Below, piece by piece: positions 9,221 through 18,321 of a DNA stretch of 64,000 nt. The stretch is from Flagellimonas abyssi (lineage in GTDB: Bacteria > Bacteroidota > Bacteroidia > Flavobacteriales > Flavobacteriaceae), in assembly GCF_019457905.1 (NCBI RefSeq), contig NZ_JAHZSV010000023.1, positions 1 to 64,000 of the forward strand, in the 5' to 3' direction. The notes below the pieces were generated by a model, which worked only from the letters and a program-made list of their open reading frames with translations, had not been told where the DNA came from and ran no database searches. Each line of letters opens with the position of its first letter. The stretch's first letter is position 1. A program made the translations under genes and the position numbers.

Positions 9221-10325
9221 TCAAAAAGGCATTGAATGTATTGAGCAAAATAGGCCTGGCATCATGCAGCTCCTTACCGGAAACTTTTTCCAGGGTATCG
9301 TATATGGCATTTTGGTGATGCTCCTCCAAATTGTAATTGTATATCATTTTTAAAAAGGAATATTGCAGATAATAGCAGAGCATCAAATTGTTGTTTTCCT
9401 TTACATAAGAATTGACATATTGTTCCAAGTTCTTGGCATAGTCCTGCAAAATTTCGTTGGAACTACGCCATTTGAGGGAAATCAACGTCTTGGCGTGGTA
9501 TATATCCTCCATAAACTCTTCTTTAGGTTTGGCAAGGAGCTTTTGCATAAAGTTCACTCCTTTATCGATCCTATGGTTAAAATCAATCTGTCCATTGAAG
9601 AGATTACTGACATATTCTTCCAATTTGGTCCTTAATGTTCCATGGACACAGGGAATATTGACGATTTTTAGCAATGAAATCACGATAATGTCCCATTGGA
9701 AGTCGTTCCATCTTTTCTCTTTAAAAAAGAGGCTGTAATTATTGTAGTCTTCTAAAATATCACTGATTTGGTGCCATACGGTTTCCTTTTCTACCTCGGA
9801 TAATGGAGTGATACTTGACTCTTTGTAGAACTCAGCTTTGTATTTTTCTATGAATTCATCATCATAATTATCAGCATAAACACTGATTTCCCTTAATAGG
9901 TCATACACTTTATAGGGTTGACAAAGCTCTAGTGGGGTTTCATATTCAAACCAAAGTACATTGTCCCTAAGATGGATTTGTGCCAATGTTAACGGATTGA
10001 AATTGATTTCTGCCACGCGCCGGAACAGGGCAACTTTGTTTGTTTGTTCAGTAATCTTTACAAAAGGCGCCTTTATTGTGAAGGTATCTTGCGTAATCGA
10101 AATGGAAATCTCAGCAGAACCCTGACCTTGAGTAATTTGAATTTCATCTTCAATACTATGGCCTTTAAGCACATTTGAATTGATATAGTTGATGGTTTCG
10201 ATCAATGCCGTTTTATAGTTTTTGGCATCGTAGGCATCCATAGCCTTGCTCCAGTAAGAAACGTCCATAAGTGGGTCGTCCTCACTTTTAATAGGTCTTG
10301 TGAACCTAGGAAGTACATGTTTCAT
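9150..10325 (-). CDS. Uncharacterised protein, protease partner with chaperone-like domain
   Basis: A 391-residue soluble protein of unknown function. Residues about 15-160 look like a YbjN/secretion-chaperone-type alpha-beta domain (FTIKAPFVKI, FRRVAEINFNPLTL, VYDLLREISVYADNYDDEF). Its pattern resembles the C-terminal domain of the protease encoded downstream. The rest is helical, and the tail is lysine-rich (GEKKKEKRSLFSKLFS). Both genes are on the minus strand and overlap by 71 nt in different frames, so they are surely one transcript and probably one functional unit. No enzyme motif is visible. Confidence 0.65.
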   Translation of the reverse strand: MKHVLPRFTRPIKSEDDPLMDVSYWSKAMDAYDAKNYKTALIETINYINSNVLKGHSIEDEIQITQGQGSAEISISITQDTFTIKAPFVKITEQTNKVALFRRVAEINFNPLTLAQIHLRDNVLWFEYETPLELCQPYKVYDLLREISVYADNYDDEFIEKYKAEFYKESSITPLSEVEKETVWHQISDILEDYNNYSLFFKEKRWNDFQWDIIVISLLKIVNIPCVHGTLRTKLEEYVSNLFNGQIDFNHRIDKGVNFMQKLLAKPKEEFMEDIYHAKTLISLKWRSSNEILQDYAKNLEQYVNSYVKENNNLMLCYYLQYSFLKMIYNYNLEEHHQNAIYDTLEKVSGKELHDARPILLNTFNAFLNGTAGSSGEKKKEKRSLFSKLFS

Positions 10326-10489
10326 TATTATAGGTTAAGAAATTACAAATCAGATTGGGGTGAGGTTGATTTGTATTTTTTAGTGAGGTCGTACTATAAT
10401 ACTATGGCTAATATCGTCTTTTTTTTGAAAAAACCGATAGAGGACAAATTATTTTGGATGGTAATGTAAAGTAAATCAATTGACTAATG

Positions 10490-11539
10490 TTATTGACTGA
10501 CAGCGGCTTCGAGTAAGCGAAGTTGTTTTTTATAGGCGTTGAAGCTTGCTTCAATCCCAATAGGAAGTGTTGAGTTTTGGGGAATATGGCCAAAACTCAT
10601 TCCATATACAGCAGGAATGTTCAAGGGTTTTATCCTGTCCATGATTACCTCTCTCAATGTAAAGTTTTCAGTGGTTCTTTTACGGTCGCAGCCTTTGCAG
10701 ACACCGAAGATAATCCCCTTGGCCTTTAAAAAACTGTCTACTTCAGAAAGTTGTGTCAACATACGATCCATTCGGTATGGCGCTTCTTCCACATCTTCTA
10801 AAAAAACAAGTTTATCCGTAAAGTCGAGTTCGTAAGGCGTTCCGATCATGGCGGTGACCAAGGTCAGACTGCCACCAATGAGCTCTCCTTGCGCAACGCC
10901 GGGAGTAATGGTGTAGCGATAGTATTCGCTATTGCGGTATTGTTTTGGGTCCTTTAAAATGGCATTTTTAATGGGCAGGGTTTCTTGCGGTTCCATCAAA
11001 ACCTTTTTAAAATAAGCTTGACTGTACTCATCATCGAGTGTTTTGCCCACAGGGCCATGGAATCCCACAAGGCCTGTTTTTTTGTAGATGGTATTGATCA
11101 AGGCCGTAATATCACTGAACCCTATCAATGCTTTTGGGTTTTCCTCGATAGCATCGTAGTCCAACATACCAAGGATGCGTGTACATCCGTATCCACCACG
11201 GGCGCAGAGAATGGCATCGATATCGGGATTTGCGAACATTTCGTTCAAATCGGCAGCCCGTTCCTCATCTGTATTGCTGAAATAACCATAGTTTCCTTTG
11301 ATGCGGTCGGTATAGAAGGTTTTAAAACCCATTTTTTCCAAAGTGTCGACAGCAAGATAGAGCTCCTCCAATTTTATGGCAAAACCTGGGGCCACAAGAC
11401 CAATGGTATCACCGGGGCTTAATTTTTTAGGCTTTACTTTGGTTTTGGCAAAGGAGTCGTTGCCCCAACTTGTTTGATGCAAAAGGGTTGCAGCTCCAAG
11501 GACTGTAGCAGATTTTAAAAAACTTCTTCTTTTGGACAT
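10490..11539 (-). CDS. LD-carboxypeptidase, S66 family, Tat-like signal
   Basis: A 349-residue murein tetrapeptide LD-carboxypeptidase-type serine peptidase, which removes the terminal D-Ala from peptidoglycan stem tetrapeptides. ARGGYGCTRIL and the nucleophile motif GFSDITALIN are present, with QGELIGGSL supplying the Glu and GMSFGHIPQN the His of the Ser-Glu-His triad. The N-terminus MSKRRSFLKSATVLGAATLL is a twin-arginine-like signal, so it is probably exported and acts in periplasmic cell-wall recycling. It stands alone between intergenic regions. Confidence 0.88.
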   Translation of the reverse strand: MSKRRSFLKSATVLGAATLLHQTSWGNDSFAKTKVKPKKLSPGDTIGLVAPGFAIKLEELYLAVDTLEKMGFKTFYTDRIKGNYGYFSNTDEERAADLNEMFANPDIDAILCARGGYGCTRILGMLDYDAIEENPKALIGFSDITALINTIYKKTGLVGFHGPVGKTLDDEYSQAYFKKVLMEPQETLPIKNAILKDPKQYRNSEYYRYTITPGVAQGELIGGSLTLVTAMIGTPYELDFTDKLVFLEDVEEAPYRMDRMLTQLSEVDSFLKAKGIIFGVCKGCDRKRTTENFTLREVIMDRIKPLNIPAVYGMSFGHIPQNSTLPIGIEASFNAYKKQLRLLEAAVSQ

Positions 11540-11600
11540 TTACATTGGATTTTGGCAACGCAAGGATAAAAATGCACAAAAATTAGAAGAAAAACACGAA

Positions 11601-12920
11601 CTAATCACTGTTTCTTTCTGACCGTCTTAACTGTCGTTGGATTTTTCTGATGGCAGATTCGATGGACTTCTCAGGTTCGATGATATTGTACTCTCCCCAA
11701 AAGTCTGGGTCGGAAAAGCCGGAGGCTTCATCACTCAGGATAATCGATTTCCGGATTCGCTGACGATACTTTGGTCTTTCGTCCTTGCTTACCGTTTCCC
11801 AGTCGGTAATGGCCATTTCAGCAGTCATACTATACTGTGAGTTGAACCATTTGTCCGCCCAATCCACTTTGAACTCCATAAAAACACTGCTGTAGCCATA
11901 GTGCCATTTGCCATTCTTTTCACGGTAATCCACCCGGTAGGATACTTCGGTGGGCCAAACATCTACTTTAGCAGGCTTTCTGCGAACAAAAAGTTGTGCG
12001 GCTTGGTCTCTATCGGTAATGTTCAATGAAAAAACGGCTCCGGTCAGAATTTTATTCTCTACATCGATATACAGTTCCCCTTGGTACAATGGTTCCAAAA
12101 TTCCTTCATGCTGGTTGAACCTGATGACATAGATTAATCTATCATTGGTTCTTACGGAACGGTCAAAAGTAAATTTGTAATTGGTAAGTGATTCTTCCGA
12201 AAATATGTACTCGGGATACTTCATCATATCCACGTACAGCGTATTGTATGGACCTCCTTGAAGTTTCAGCGCTACAGTATCCAATTTACTGTAATCCGTA
12301 CTTTTTCTGGCCTTGTATAGTTCAACGGCGTCTTCCCTTACAATGTTGTAGGGTGTTTTGTAAACATTTACAACGGCTTCGGCCAAGGAGACGTTTCTTC
12401 TACGTCTTTTTATGGTTTCCCTATAAAATGCAGTCATCAAGGAAGGATCCTGAAAATAGTTTTCATCCCTGTTCTTTAGTGTTTCCTTTACCAAGGCCAT
12501 TGCATTTTTAGGTGCATTGATATTTATTTCCGAAAGTTGGGTTACGGATACCTCCAAAGAAATTTCGTTGCCTTGACGCTCCAGACTTGAAATTGGCAAT
12601 ATTTTGGTTCTGTACCCTAAAAATGAAACTACCAAGTTTTTACTGACATGCTCTTTGGGTACCTTCAGAAGAAAATTTCCTTCCGTATTGCTAATGGTGC
12701 TAATGTTTGTACCCTCTACAGTGAGTGTGGCAAAGACAAGGGCCTTGTTGCCCGATGCTTCCTTAACCTCCCCACTATACTCGTTGTAATCAAGCTCGGT
12801 GTTGTTTTGCTGAAATGCCAAGGATGACTGAGGTACTAACATGACCAAGGCAACAATTATATATAAGAATGTGGCCTTGAATTGTAAGGGTAAAAATATT
12901 GATGGGGTTCTTAATTGCAT
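11601..12920 (-). CDS. Carboxypeptidase-like regulatory domain protein, exported
   Basis: A 439-residue protein with an N-terminal hydrophobic signal (residues about 16-36, ending SSLAFQQ). Residues about 45-130 form a CarboxypepD_reg-like/CNA-B Ig domain (SGEVKEASGNKALVFATLTVEGT, then GYRTKILPI). A long domain rich in beta structure follows, resembling the DUF5686 and related TonB-receptor-plug-associated proteins of Bacteroidota, but without a full barrel. The envelope location is clear and the function unknown. It starts from a promoter at 12949-12980. Confidence 0.75.
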   Translation of the reverse strand: MQLRTPSIFLPLQFKATFLYIIVALVMLVPQSSLAFQQNNTELDYNEYSGEVKEASGNKALVFATLTVEGTNISTISNTEGNFLLKVPKEHVSKNLVVSFLGYRTKILPISSLERQGNEISLEVSVTQLSEININAPKNAMALVKETLKNRDENYFQDPSLMTAFYRETIKRRRRNVSLAEAVVNVYKTPYNIVREDAVELYKARKSTDYSKLDTVALKLQGGPYNTLYVDMMKYPEYIFSEESLTNYKFTFDRSVRTNDRLIYVIRFNQHEGILEPLYQGELYIDVENKILTGAVFSLNITDRDQAAQLFVRRKPAKVDVWPTEVSYRVDYREKNGKWHYGYSSVFMEFKVDWADKWFNSQYSMTAEMAITDWETVSKDERPKYRQRIRKSIILSDEASGFSDPDFWGEYNIIEPEKSIESAIRKIQRQLRRSERNSD

Positions 12921-12948
12921 ATCCGCAATTTTTCCTTGTTACTTTTAC

Positions 12949-12980
12949 TAAATGTACAAAAAAAAGGAGGTATGTATCAA
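12949..12980 (-). promoter_or_regulatory. Promoter of the carboxypeptidase-like-domain gene
   Basis: On the minus strand TTG (12980-12978), 21 nt, then TACATTTA (12956-12949), one mismatch from TAnnTTTG. The spacing fits Flavobacteriia promoters. Confidence 0.5.
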
Positions 12981-13031
12981 TGCTTTTTTCGTTAAAAAAA
13001 GCGAATAATACCCTCAAAACCAGATAAAAAC

Positions 13032-15482
13032 CTAATCTACCATAAAAATTGCATTGGCAAAGAACAGTTTTCCGTTTTCCCAAAATCCTCTAAATAGTGG
13101 ATTGTCCACCATATAAATAACCTGGCCCCGGCCATGGTTTTCAATACCGAAGATTAATGACTCCGAAATCTTTTTCCTTGCTTCCGCTCCGGCAAAGCCT
13201 GAAAATGGTTTTGTATTTTGTTCGAGATATACTGCATTCCCGTTGTCCAGATATTCATAAGCGCTGCTGCCCAGTTTTAGGGAGAAATAGTCAGAGCCAT
13301 ATCCGTAGGCTAAAGGGTTGGAGTTGTCTACTTTGGTTTTGAAGATAGCCCCTGTAATGGCCCCTTTGATACGTTCCCGCTCCCAGTCCTTGTAGGGTTG
13401 TGGAGCGTTTTCATCGTTTTCTGTTTCTTCCAATTTCTTTTTTTGGATGCCAAATCCCTTTTCGCCATCAAGGGCATCAATGGAGCCGCCCATAGCAATG
13501 ATCTTACCGCCTTTTCTTACCCAACTTTTAAGCTCGGTAAGCTCGTCCTCATTAAAGTAGTTGCCGTAACGGCCATCTGGTAATACAAGGACATCATATT
13601 CGTAAAGGTCTACTCGGTCGGCGTACTCATCGTCTATTACGGTAAGCGGGTAGTGCAATTGCTGCTCAAAAAAGTGCCAAATCTCACCAAATCGAAGTGT
13701 GGAGGTAGGCCCTCCGGACAATACGGCAATTTTAGGTTTGGAAATCATTTGAATGGATGAAGAACCAAAGTCCTTGCCCGAATCTACAAACCCTGTTCCT
13801 GTAGATGTAATGTCTTTTTTGAATTTTGCAGCAATGGATTGCAGGGTCGGAATAAAGTCTTCTTTATTTTCATTATCGCCCTTGGTGATGATCAATGTGC
13901 CTCTTTCAAAGGACTTCCCCTCAATAGTAAAAGGGTGGTCCGCTTTTCGAACCCTGATTCCTTCTTTTAGCAGAGCCGCTAAAAAGCGTGCGTCGTCCAT
14001 ACTGTTCCAATCGGTCAAATAAGCATAGCTTCCACTCGCAATGTTCGAGGAGGGCACAGTTTCTTGGGCATTTTGGGAAGCAATTGCTGATGTTGATGCA
14101 ATCGCATCCAAGCCGTATGCATAGGGTAAAGACCATGCGGTAATGTCATAGGTCAACGAATCGGACAGTTTAGCGTTGGGTTCGAAAAGTACTTTTACCA
14201 ATGTTCCCTTAGGTTGGTCCGTAGATACCACCATTCCATTTTTATTGATGGAAATGCTGCCGTTGCTTCCAGAACCATAACTATGGCCCTTGTAAGAGCC
14301 GCTTGTAAGGTCACCGTATTCAATGTTATGTTTTTCCAAAAGGGATTTAAGAGCATCCAATTTGTCCTTCTCTCCTTTGAGTACGTAGCTTTTATATTTA
14401 AAATCTTTGCTTTGATGGAACTCTCTGAATTCTTGGTTGAGTTTTTCCGCGTTTTGGGAAGATACTTCCACGGTAGAAAGCCCGGTGGTAAAGTGATGAG
14501 CAATTCTATCTTTCAATGTCAGTGTATCGCCGATAGCGGTTATAATGCCCAAACCAGCTTGTCCGCTGCCCCCTTGTTCATAGGTCATGCCAATGGCCCC
14601 ATTATAAATAGGGTAGGTGTCTCCGTAACTTGGATACAGCAGGTCAAAGACTTCTTTGGTAAAATAGAACCACCCGTTGGCATCAAAATATTTTGCATGG
14701 TTTCTACCCAAAGTCACCTGGAAATCGCGCTGAAAATCGGTAATTACCTCGTGATAGGGCTCTGCAGCCGGGGCAAAGTAATATGGGCTGTTCACACCTT
14801 GTTCATGGAAGTCCACGTGTACATGGGGCAACCATTGATTGAACATTTTTAAACGTTGCTGGCTTTCTATCTGTGTAAGCCAGGCCCAATCACGGTTAAG
14901 GTCGAACATATAGTGGTTGCTCCTGCCGCTCCACCATCCTTCGTGGTGCTCCTTACTGTTAGGGTCCACTTGGTATGGTGTGTTTTTGTATTGATTGTAC
15001 CAATTGCTGTACCTGTCCCTGCCATCAGGATTGATACATGGATCCATGATCACGACCGTATTTTCTAAATATGAACTTTTTTTGGTCAAAAGTTCATAAA
15101 TGGTTTTCATGGAAGCTTCCGTACTCACACTTTCGTTCCCGTGCACGTTGTAGCTCAACCAAACAATTGCTTTGGAGGAATTTCCTGCACCCTCCGTGTC
15201 TTTTAAATGTTCCTGACGAATGGTCTCCAGATTGGCCAAGTTTTCCGCTGAAGACACATAGGCCAAGATCAAGGGTCGACGTTCGTTGGTTTTTCCGTAA
15301 ACGGTTAGTTGTACCCTATCCGGAGCGGACTCGGCCAAGTACTCGTAGTAATCCACCACTTCATGATGCCTTGTGAACTGGGTACCGAGTTCATATCCCA
15401 AAAATTCGGATGGGGATTTTAACTGTTGTGCGGATAAAGAAATTGATGCTAATAGAATGAGGGAAAATAAAAATCTGGTCAT
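13032..15482 (-). CDS. M14 family zinc carboxypeptidase, exported
   Basis: An 816-residue secreted metallopeptidase. I start at 15482, where MTRFLFSLILLASISLSAQ is a clean signal peptide; an in-frame ATG at 15560 would bury it and precede the promoter. The M14 site is complete: HGNE (zinc His and Glu), NPDGRDRYSNW (substrate Arg), DFHEQG (third zinc ligand) and the catalytic Glu in MTYEQGGSGQAG. After residue about 560 there is a second domain with KIAVLSGGPTSTLRFGEIW and VLVLPDGRY, resembling a class I amidotransferase/ThuA-like flavodoxin fold without an obvious catalytic Cys. It probably degrades peptides in the periplasm or outside the cell. Confidence 0.88.
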   Translation of the reverse strand: MTRFLFSLILLASISLSAQQLKSPSEFLGYELGTQFTRHHEVVDYYEYLAESAPDRVQLTVYGKTNERRPLILAYVSSAENLANLETIRQEHLKDTEGAGNSSKAIVWLSYNVHGNESVSTEASMKTIYELLTKKSSYLENTVVIMDPCINPDGRDRYSNWYNQYKNTPYQVDPNSKEHHEGWWSGRSNHYMFDLNRDWAWLTQIESQQRLKMFNQWLPHVHVDFHEQGVNSPYYFAPAAEPYHEVITDFQRDFQVTLGRNHAKYFDANGWFYFTKEVFDLLYPSYGDTYPIYNGAIGMTYEQGGSGQAGLGIITAIGDTLTLKDRIAHHFTTGLSTVEVSSQNAEKLNQEFREFHQSKDFKYKSYVLKGEKDKLDALKSLLEKHNIEYGDLTSGSYKGHSYGSGSNGSISINKNGMVVSTDQPKGTLVKVLFEPNAKLSDSLTYDITAWSLPYAYGLDAIASTSAIASQNAQETVPSSNIASGSYAYLTDWNSMDDARFLAALLKEGIRVRKADHPFTIEGKSFERGTLIITKGDNENKEDFIPTLQSIAAKFKKDITSTGTGFVDSGKDFGSSSIQMISKPKIAVLSGGPTSTLRFGEIWHFFEQQLHYPLTVIDDEYADRVDLYEYDVLVLPDGRYGNYFNEDELTELKSWVRKGGKIIAMGGSIDALDGEKGFGIQKKKLEETENDENAPQPYKDWERERIKGAITGAIFKTKVDNSNPLAYGYGSDYFSLKLGSSAYEYLDNGNAVYLEQNTKPFSGFAGAEARKKISESLIFGIENHGRGQVIYMVDNPLFRGFWENGKLFFANAIFMVD

Positions 15483-15503
15483 GCTTGGTTTAATTGGTTT
15501 TAC

Positions 15504-15511
15504 CAAATCTA
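15504..15511 (-). promoter_or_regulatory. -7 element of the M14 carboxypeptidase gene
   Basis: On the minus strand TAGATTTG exactly matches TAnnTTTG, 21 nt before the ATG at 15482. It supports that start over the longer in-frame reading. Confidence 0.55.
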
Positions 15512-15587
15512 ATAATAAATTGAGCCAGAAACCTAATTTTATTGGGTAGGGACCATTCAAAATGTATAAAATTCAATTAACGTATTT

Positions 15588-15621
15588 TTGGGATGAGAAA
15601 AAAAGAAGAGACTTATCTTTG
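15588..15621 (+). promoter_or_regulatory. Promoter of bshC
   Basis: TTG at 15588-15590, 23 nt, then TATCTTTG at 15614-15621, an exact TAnnTTTG match 20 nt before the bshC ATG. A second candidate, TATTTTTG, lies at 15583-15590. Confidence 0.55.
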
Positions 15622-15641
15622 AACACCTCATTACTGTTTTA

Positions 15642-17246
15642 ATGGAAGTAGAATGTATACCCTTTAAGGAGACCGGTTATTTTTCCCAATTAATTTGCGA
15701 CTATTTAGATCAGAAAAAGGAGTTGTCTCCTTTTTACAATAGGTTTCCCCTACTCGAGAACTTTGATGACCAAATCAAAGAAAAGGCATCTAACTATCCC
15801 AAGACAAACAGAACTGTTCTGGTCAACTCTTTGAAAAACCAGTATAAAAATATTGAGATCTCCAATGGCACCCAAGAAAATATTGATGCGCTAAAGGATG
15901 AGAAGACCTTTACGGTGGTTACGGGGCATCAATTAAATCTTTTTACCGGTCCGCTGTATTTTCTATATAAAATCGTTTCCACCATCAACTTGGCCAAAAA
16001 GCTCAATGAGCAACATTCAGACCATCACTTTGTCCCTGTGTATTGGATGGCAACAGAAGACCATGATTTTGATGAGATCAATTACTTCAATCTGCACGGA
16101 AAAAAAGTGCTTTGGAACAAAAAAGCCGCTGGAGCAGTGGGCCGGTTGTCCACAGATGGATTGGAGGATGTTTTTGAAATCTTTGTAGCGGAGCTTGGTA
16201 ATTTAGGGTTGACCGATAGCTTAAAAGAACTTTTTAGGTCGAGTTATCTTGAACATTCCAACTTGACCGATGCCACTAGATATCTTGCCAATGCCCTTTT
16301 TGGGGAACAGGGATTGGTAATTGTTGATGGTGACGACAAGGATTTGAAGCAATTATTGGTGCCCTTTGCCAAAAAGGATATTCTTGAGCAAACCCCGTTT
16401 AAAAGGATATCAGAAACTATTAAAGAACTAAGTAAAGCGTCTTCTGATTATAATATACAGGTAAACCCCAGAGAAATCAATTATTTTTATCTAAAGGATG
16501 GTCTGCGGGAAAGAATCGTGGAGAAAAATGGAAAATACGGGGTCGTTGGCACCCAAATCCAATTTTCCAGGGAAGAACTTCTTTCCGAGCTTGAGGCCAG
16601 TCCCGAACGTTTTTCGCCCAATGTGGTGGCGCGACCATTGTACCAAGAGGTGATTCTGCCCAACCTTTGCTACATTGGCGGGGGAGGAGAGCTGGCCTAT
16701 TGGCTGGAGCTCAAATCGTATTTTAATGAGGTCGGGGTAACTTTCCCCATGTTGATGTTGCGCAATTCGGCCTTGTTGATAACGGAGAAGCAATCCGAAA
16801 AAGTAAAGAAAATGGGATTGAAGGTTTCTCATTTATTTATGAAGCAACATTCGCTCATCAATAAAAAGATACGTGACATTTCTAACATCGATATAGATTT
16901 TTCGCCCCAGAAAAAGTTGCTGGAAGAACAGTTTCAGCATATGTATGATTTGGCGGAGCAAACCGATAAAAGCTTTTTGGGAGCAGTGAAAGCTCAGGAA
17001 GTAAAGCAGAAAAAAGGGTTGGATGTCCTTGAAAAACGCTTGTTAAAAGCCCAAAAGAAAAAGTTGAAGGATCACGTGGTACGATTGACAGACCTTCAAA
17101 ATGAACTTTTTCCGAACCAATCCTTGCAAGAACGGCAACTCAACTTCTCGGAAATCTATTTGGAAATGGGAGATACTTTGATTCCGTTGTTATTGGATAA
17201 GCTAGACCCATTTTCCAAGGATTTTATTGTTCTAAGGCGCGCTTAG
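15642..17246 (+). CDS. bshC: Bacillithiol biosynthesis cysteine-adding enzyme BshC
   Basis: A 534-residue BshC, the last enzyme of bacillithiol synthesis, which joins cysteine to GlcN-malate. Family signatures are the N-terminus (CIPFKETGYFSQL, LSPFYNRFPLLENF), VVTGHQLNLFTGPLYFLYK, PVYWMATEDHDFDEINYF, and NLCYIGGGGELAYWLELK. A long coiled-coil region lies near residues 420-480 (KKLLEEQFQHMYDLAEQ, QKKKLKDHVVRL). The length is normal. bshA and bshB are not in the window, so the pathway is scattered here. The gene is monocistronic, with a strong terminator some 155 nt downstream. Confidence 0.93.
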   Translation: MEVECIPFKETGYFSQLICDYLDQKKELSPFYNRFPLLENFDDQIKEKASNYPKTNRTVLVNSLKNQYKNIEISNGTQENIDALKDEKTFTVVTGHQLNLFTGPLYFLYKIVSTINLAKKLNEQHSDHHFVPVYWMATEDHDFDEINYFNLHGKKVLWNKKAAGAVGRLSTDGLEDVFEIFVAELGNLGLTDSLKELFRSSYLEHSNLTDATRYLANALFGEQGLVIVDGDDKDLKQLLVPFAKKDILEQTPFKRISETIKELSKASSDYNIQVNPREINYFYLKDGLRERIVEKNGKYGVVGTQIQFSREELLSELEASPERFSPNVVARPLYQEVILPNLCYIGGGGELAYWLELKSYFNEVGVTFPMLMLRNSALLITEKQSEKVKKMGLKVSHLFMKQHSLINKKIRDISNIDIDFSPQKKLLEEQFQHMYDLAEQTDKSFLGAVKAQEVKQKKGLDVLEKRLLKAQKKKLKDHVVRLTDLQNELFPNQSLQERQLNFSEIYLEMGDTLIPLLLDKLDPFSKDFIVLRRA

Positions 17247-17402
17247 CCGAAGTTTATAGGGCTTCACTAAAAAAAATCAAAAAAATTTTAAACTTAGGTA
17301 GGGTATTTACATTTTGGATTGTTCCATAGGTGTAAATAGCTATGAAAATTTAAATTTTGAGTAGGTTAACTCAATATGTTTAGGTTGGTTTTGATTTTAT
17401 TG

Positions 17403-17440
17403 AAAAGCTCCGGAGTGGTTCCCGGAGCTTTTTGTTTTTT
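17403..17440 (+). terminator. Bidirectional terminator between bshC and pgmB
   Basis: The stem AAAAGCTCCGG/CCGGAGCTTTTT has an 8-nt loop and is followed by TTTTTGTTTTTT. It serves bshC (+) and, through the mirrored A/T flanks, also pgmB (-). Confidence 0.85.
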
Positions 17441-17454
17441 ATTGTGAAGTTGAT

Positions 17455-18114
17455 TTAAAACAAATCCTTGAAATGTGATTTTACTTCGAACAGAGTCGCC
17501 TCCTTCATGGTATTGAACCTGATGTCTGCATGCCCTACGCGCTCTTCCGGACCGATGCCAACACTAAGGAAGTTACCAGCCTTTGCCGCATCGATTCCTT
17601 TTTCTGCATCTTCAAAAACAATACAGTTTTCGGGACGTAGTCCTAATTTTTCAGAGGCGAACAAAAAAATATCGGGAGCAGGCTTGCTCTTGGAAACACT
17701 GTTTCCATCACCGATTACATCAAAATAATGAGTGGCCTTGAGTTGTTGCAATACCTTGTTCGCATTCTTGCTCGCACTTCCCAATGCCACACTAAATCCT
17801 TCCGAACGCAAATGTGTAAGCAGCTCCCTGGCACCTGGCAGGTAGTCCTCTTGGGTCATACCATCCAGACTATTGACATAGATGTCATTCTTTTTGGTGG
17901 CAAGTTCAACTATCTTGTTTTCATCCAAGGATACGCCATTATGGTCCATGATGACCTTTATGGAATCCATTCTGGAAATACCCCTCAGTTTTTCATTGAG
18001 TTCACGGTCAAACTCCCAGCCCATTTCATCCGCTAACTTTTTCCAAGCATCATAATGTAGTTCAGCGGTGTCGGTTATCACACCATCCAAATCAAAAATG
18101 AATCCCTTAATCAT
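17455..18114 (-). CDS. pgmB: Beta-phosphoglucomutase
   Basis: A 219-residue HAD-superfamily enzyme that interconverts beta-D-glucose 1-phosphate and glucose 6-phosphate, usually in maltose or trehalose breakdown. The nucleophile and acid/base Asp are in FDLDGVITDT (D8, D10), the phosphate-binding Ser/Lys in LGSASKN and SKSKPAPDIF, and the Mg site in VFEDAEKGIDAA. Size and cap-domain motif (RGISRMDS) fit beta-PGM rather than a generic phosphatase. No maltose phosphorylase is adjacent, but glgB and a GH31 enzyme occur at the far end of the window. Confidence 0.9.
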   Translation of the reverse strand: MIKGFIFDLDGVITDTAELHYDAWKKLADEMGWEFDRELNEKLRGISRMDSIKVIMDHNGVSLDENKIVELATKKNDIYVNSLDGMTQEDYLPGARELLTHLRSEGFSVALGSASKNANKVLQQLKATHYFDVIGDGNSVSKSKPAPDIFLFASEKLGLRPENCIVFEDAEKGIDAAKAGNFLSVGIGPEERVGHADIRFNTMKEATLFEVKSHFKDLF

Positions 18115-18296
18115 GGTTGGTTCAATTTAGACCGCAAAGAAATAATGAAATCAATTAAGAAAAAAACTATATAAGAGAGAACGCTTATTAAAAATAGAAT
18201 GAGGAGAAGCTCAAACAAATGAAGTTGTTGATAACCCGTTGGAATTACTTTTGGGAAAAACTTGTCATAAATAACCTTTAAAAGATACTTTTGCAA
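18111..18296 (-). CDS. Possible small membrane protein upstream of pgmB
   Basis: A 61-codon open frame whose TGA stop overlaps the pgmB ATG (ATGA), an arrangement expected for translational coupling. The product has one strongly hydrophobic stretch (LFELLLILFLISVLSYIVFF) followed by a basic tail. Doubts: the only good start is a TTG that lies inside the guaA promoter region on the other strand, and the segment is AT-rich, so chance hydrophobicity is possible. I cannot assign a family. Confidence 0.3.
   Translation of the reverse strand: MQKYLLKVIYDKFFPKVIPTGYQQLHLFELLLILFLISVLSYIVFFLIDFIISLRSKLNQP
18262..18293 (+). promoter_or_regulatory. Promoter of the guaA operon
   Basis: TTG at 18262-18264, 21 nt, then TACTTTTG at 18286-18293. 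This is a good Flavobacteriia promoter giving a leader of about 22 nt before the guaA ATG. A second -7 match, TATTTTTG (18311-18318), ends 3 nt before the ATG. Confidence 0.6.
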
Positions 18297-18321
18297 CTAA
18301 AGCAAATTGCTATTTTTGCCC

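Noticed and set aside
14214..14852. 212-residue open frame antisense to the M14 carboxypeptidase
   Set aside because: Mirror of a well-supported coding region, with no recognisable family.
18307..18321. TTG start five codons before the guaA ATG
   Set aside because: These codons coincide with a TATTTTTG -7 element, and [13 protein letters not shown] is the normal GuaA start.
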